Part shown: in pieces, positions 61,186-64,000 of the stretch
Position numbering within the stretch: the stretch's first letter is position 1
Layout: the number at the start of each line of letters is the position of its first letter
From: Mesostigma viride
Lineage: Eukaryota > Streptophyta > Mesostigmatophyceae > Mesostigmatales > Mesostigmataceae
Direction: 5' to 3'
Length of the DNA stretch: 64,000 nt
Assembly (NCBI GenBank): GCA_009746045.1
Contig: RPFO01000041.1
Location: forward strand, 4,466,920 to 4,530,919
Notes under the pieces: generated by a model
Told to the model about the DNA's origin: nothing
The model's database searches: none
What the model saw: only the letters and a program-made list of their open reading frames with translations
Translations under genes and position numbers: made by a program

Positions 61186-62939
61186 ATGGATCCAGTGGGT
61201 GGAGATATATCGCCTATACCTACCAATAATACTAATAATAATAATAATAATAATACTAATAATAACAACAATACTCGTGGTAACCGACGGGACTCCTTGG
61301 AAACGGTGCATCATCTCACTCCTCAAGGTAATCTGCGTACCTCACCTCCTTCTCCTACTACTGGTGGTCGCCGTCGTCCCTCACTTACCCCACCTACCTT
61401 TGAATAACGTGTCAGATTTAGTGATGACCCCTCTTTTACTCTGAACCAGGCCCCTGCCCCTCCTGCAACCTTGGCTCAACCCTCAATTAGGTCCTCACTC
61501 CCTGACAATGCTCCTAGGCCTCCTCCTCACCCTGTGCCTTCCATCCCTGCTTATCACACGGGTCGTTACTACCTCTGCCCCTGTCGGCCCTTCTGGTCGC
61601 CCTAGTGCAGTTCCATTTTATCCTCCTGCTTCTTGGTCCTACCCTGACACGGCCTACGAGGCTGCCCAGGTCCCTACCCGTGTGGCTGAGTTAGAAGTTA
61701 ATAGTGATTTCAGCACCATGCCTCTAGATGACAGAAATTATGATCATTTTGCCTACTCCTCCATTCGTGAACAATATACTGTTCCCTTCTCCTATGGGCA
61801 CCATCCTGAAACGGTGGCCCCTTCTAGACCCCTATCCAAAACCTTTCCTCTTCCTTCTTTCTATCCCTCGTATGTAGCAGTTGAAGACAGTGGTCCTATG
61901 GGTAAATCTGATCCTTCCAATCCCCCTAAGCCCCCTGCTCTTCCCCTCTTTGCTAACCTTCCCAAGTTGGATGTCAAGTCTACCCCTCAACAGTTTTTCA
62001 CTTTTATTATGTTGCTTTAATACCCAGAACACAGAGTCGTGGCAAAATCATAATAGATGGCGTCTCTCTGATGCTGTATTAGTCCCTCACTATCTTACTA
62101 CCTGTATTACTCCTGAGCTTGCTAACCTCATCCAGTGTGAATCCTTGGCCTCTCATGCCTACCCTAACTCAGTAGCAGAATTGTTTAAGCGTTTAGAGAA
62201 CCATTTAGTTCCCCCTGATGCAGATTGGCAGGATAGATTAGCCTTTGGTACCTTGCAGCAGGGTACTACTAAGCCGTTTAGGGAATATATGAAAGAATTT
62301 GATGCACAGATGGTACGAATTAGGGATTTATCGGGCGCAGAAGTACGTGCTCGTTTCCTACAAGGCCTCAGTAGACCCTTATTACGTGAGGTAAAGCGCC
62401 AGTTCTCTGCCTACCGTTTTACTGATCTACCCCTCAAGCATGTGCGCCAACATCTCTTACGAGTAGCAGATTTCTTCACCACCCCTTCTCTTCCTACCCG
62501 TTCCCGTATTAATAACATTAGCCTTACCCCTGAGGAGGAGAACTCCTATGTAGAAGAATTAGACATTTGCGTTACTGACCTTTCAGCTCTGGATGTCTCT
62601 CATATCACAGGCTATCATTGTAAGGAAGTAGGTCATCTTAAACGTGAGTGCCCCAAGTTCCTTTCGGGTGCTCCCCCTCATCCCGATGCTCGCCCTCCTC
62701 GTACCCCTCAGCATGCTCCTATTCGTCCCACTCCAGGACGCATTCCCTCAGCTACCCCTAGTAGGCTGAATGCTGTGCAGACAGGACCCTCAGGGTTCCC
62801 CTATGATAATCAGGCTCCTGCACCCTCTTCGCTCCCTCGTGACCCTCCAGCAGTGGCTTTTTCGCCAGGGTCTTCTTCGGGGTTAGTTCCTATGGATTTG
62901 GGGGGGAGGGGGAACAGTAGGCCTGTCAGCCGGGGGTAA
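61186..62939 (+). pseudogene. Gypsy-2 gag (in-frame stop and frameshifts)
   Basis: ATG at 61186 (MDPVGGDISPIP, then an Asn run). The frame meets TAA at 61405-61407 and continues sensibly beyond it (RVRFSDDPSF), then shifts near 61580 and 62000. The capsid core is WRLSDAVLVPHYL ... DWQDRLAFGTLQQGTTKPF ... YMKEFDAQM. The zinc knuckle reads GYHCKEVGHLKREC (about 62610-62655): its first Cys has become Gly. A Pro-rich tail ends at TAA 62937-62939. These defects mark it as non-functional. Confidence 0.75.
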
Positions 62940-63045
62940 CCTGGACAGGTCCTTAGATAGTACCCCAGATAATAATTTTTGCCTGCCTGTTTTTATAACC
63001 TCTGTAGGAGCTGAATCATCCCTACCACTACGTGTCCGTCCTCTT

Positions 63046-63591
63046 ATGTTTTTGAATGGTGGCTTAACCGTTCCCCACACTGTTGTAGACCCCTTCTTGC
63101 ATGCTGATGAACTTTTGAATGTCTCTGTGTTAGTGGATAGCGGTGCGGCTAGCTCCTTTGTGAGCGAGGCCCTAGTTAGGCGTTTAGGACTAGTCCCTAT
63201 CCCTCACACCAAACCTGTCACTGTCCATTATGCTGACGGTCGCACCAGTCATTCCCCGGGTACGGTGTCCCTTCCCCTGGTCATACAAGGACGTACTGTC
63301 AACCTGACGGCCACTATAGGCCCTATCACTACCGCTGATGTCTTATTAGGATTAGATTGGCACCAGGATAATAAGATTACTATTAATTATGATACTATGG
63401 TCATTTGGTTTCCAGATAGCTCTTACTGGGTACCGGAACGTCATTATAGAGTAGAAAATTTATCCTTGGTGGATATTACTCCTCCTACACCTGTTGATCC
63501 TCCTGTAAGACCTATACCTGAAGTATTAATGTCCAATGATGAATTGCGATCAAGGAATATGGATACTTATTATGTATGTTCCTTCAGTTAG
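63046..63591 (+). CDS. Gypsy-2 aspartic protease
   Basis: Retropepsin-like domain: VLVDSGAASSFVSEALVRRL with catalytic DSG, and TADVLLGLDWHQDNKITINY as the second signature. Typical of gypsy elements (RVP family). The frame ends at 63591; the RT continues in the -1 frame that overlaps here, which could be a programmed frameshift or a lost base. Confidence 0.85.
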   Translation: MFLNGGLTVPHTVVDPFLHADELLNVSVLVDSGAASSFVSEALVRRLGLVPIPHTKPVTVHYADGRTSHSPGTVSLPLVIQGRTVNLTATIGPITTADVLLGLDWHQDNKITINYDTMVIWFPDSSYWVPERHYRVENLSLVDITPPTPVDPPVRPIPEVLMSNDELRSRNMDTYYVCSFS

Positions 63592-64000
63592 AAGTACAGG
63601 AGATACCTATCACTAATAATAGTGTGGATATAGATGTAAACACAGTGGATACAATAGGAGTGGGATTTACTGAAAACGAAATAGTAAGATACATGGCTGT
63701 GATAGATTCCTCCAAAGTTTTTGAAGAAAAGACTCCTTCTTATCCTCCTCCTCGTTCTGTTTTACACCGTGTAGTTATTAAGGACGGTGCCGTTCCTACG
63801 CACTCTCCGATGTATAGAATGGGCCCTACCGAGTTAAAGGAACTAAAACAGATTTTAGTGTCACTATTAGAAGCAGGATTGATAGAGCCTAGTAACTCCC
63901 CCTACTCAGCTGGTGTCCTGTTAGTCCCTAAGCCAAATGGCAAGTTTTGCTTAGTTACTGATTATAGGAAGTTAAATGATATTACTGTGAAGTCTAAATA
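63573..64000 (+). CDS. Gypsy-2 RT, N-terminal part (cut by window end)
   Basis: An open frame to the window edge: ENEIVRYMAVIDSSKVFEE, RSVLHRVVIKDGAVP, MGPTELKELKQILVSLLEAG, IEPSNSPYSAGVLLVPKPNG and CLVTDYRKLNDITV, the classical beginning of gypsy RT (fingers and motif 1). The YxDD motif lies beyond the window. Confidence 0.9.

Larger units (their letters stand above)
60656..64000 (+). mobile_element. Gypsy-2: second gypsy-type element, continues past the window
   Basis: AT-richer codons than Gypsy-1 start within 100 bp of the junction. Order: hybrid-binding-like ORF, gag with degenerate knuckle, protease (DSGA), RT start. No 5' LTR separates it from the Gypsy-1 integrase stub, so it is 5'-incomplete or joined by recombination. 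Frame breaks and one in-frame stop show decay. Confidence 0.8.

Noticed and set aside
61186-61410. TAA read-through as evidence for a variant genetic code (TAA/TAG = Gln, as in some ulvophyte algae)
   Set aside because: SBPase ends in TAA and piggyBac in TAG with sensible C-termini, and neither gene has in-frame TAA or TAG; the gag stop is better explained by decay.

Overview
This is a eukaryotic nuclear window, most likely from a green-lineage alga. Two host genes support that: a plastid-type sedoheptulose-1,7-bisphosphatase (Calvin cycle) and a plant-like mitochondrial carrier. Both have several GT-AG introns and GC-rich coding sequence. SBPase, the carrier and the intact piggyBac transposase stop at TAA, TGA and TAG with no internal stops, so the code looks standard. 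I cannot name the species. No tRNA, rRNA or CRISPR array was recognised.

Layout. 1-6.5 kb: decayed Copia fragments and unassigned DNA. 6.5-16.3 kb: one long (GATG)n array split by a young Copia-like LTR element on the minus strand (7327-15771). 16.3-30.1 kb: a nest of transposons. A MITE-like element (16297-17264) is followed by LINE A (17344-26539), which is split by a 6.9-kb hAT-like element (18760-25622), which itself carries LINE B (22916-24574). Then come a large inverted repeat, a second non-LTR 3' end, and LINE C inserted in it. 30.1-32.4 kb: no recognised gene. 32.4-45.2 kb: the host island, with the carrier (minus, 7 exons) and SBPase (plus, 5 exons) diverging from a 743-bp spacer. 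46.2-51.6 kb: LINE D, an intact piggyBac (46878-49757) sitting in the TTAA-type tail of LINE D, and non-LTR remnants with a recent tandem duplication. 54.1-60.66 kb: a Ty3/gypsy element (Gypsy-1) that carries a cytosine-5 DNA methyltransferase domain between protease and reverse transcriptase. 60.67-64 kb: a second, AT-richer gypsy element (Gypsy-2), cut by the window end, whose first ORF looks like an RNase H1-type hybrid-binding (viroplasmin-like) domain.

Most noteworthy: (1) the DNMT-bearing gypsy element, a retrotransposon that may write its own methylation; (2) the introns of the carrier gene, and one of SBPase, hold diverged copies of the neighbouring exon edges, splice site included, as if introns grew by repeated duplication of their own borders; (3) the Copia element seems to have integrase before protease (INT-PR-RT-RH), with a DTN protease motif; (4) three nested insertions can be solved exactly from their target-site duplications.

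The exon models, LTR borders, TIRs and TSDs were read by eye from the sequence. Family assignments rest on motifs and not on database searches.
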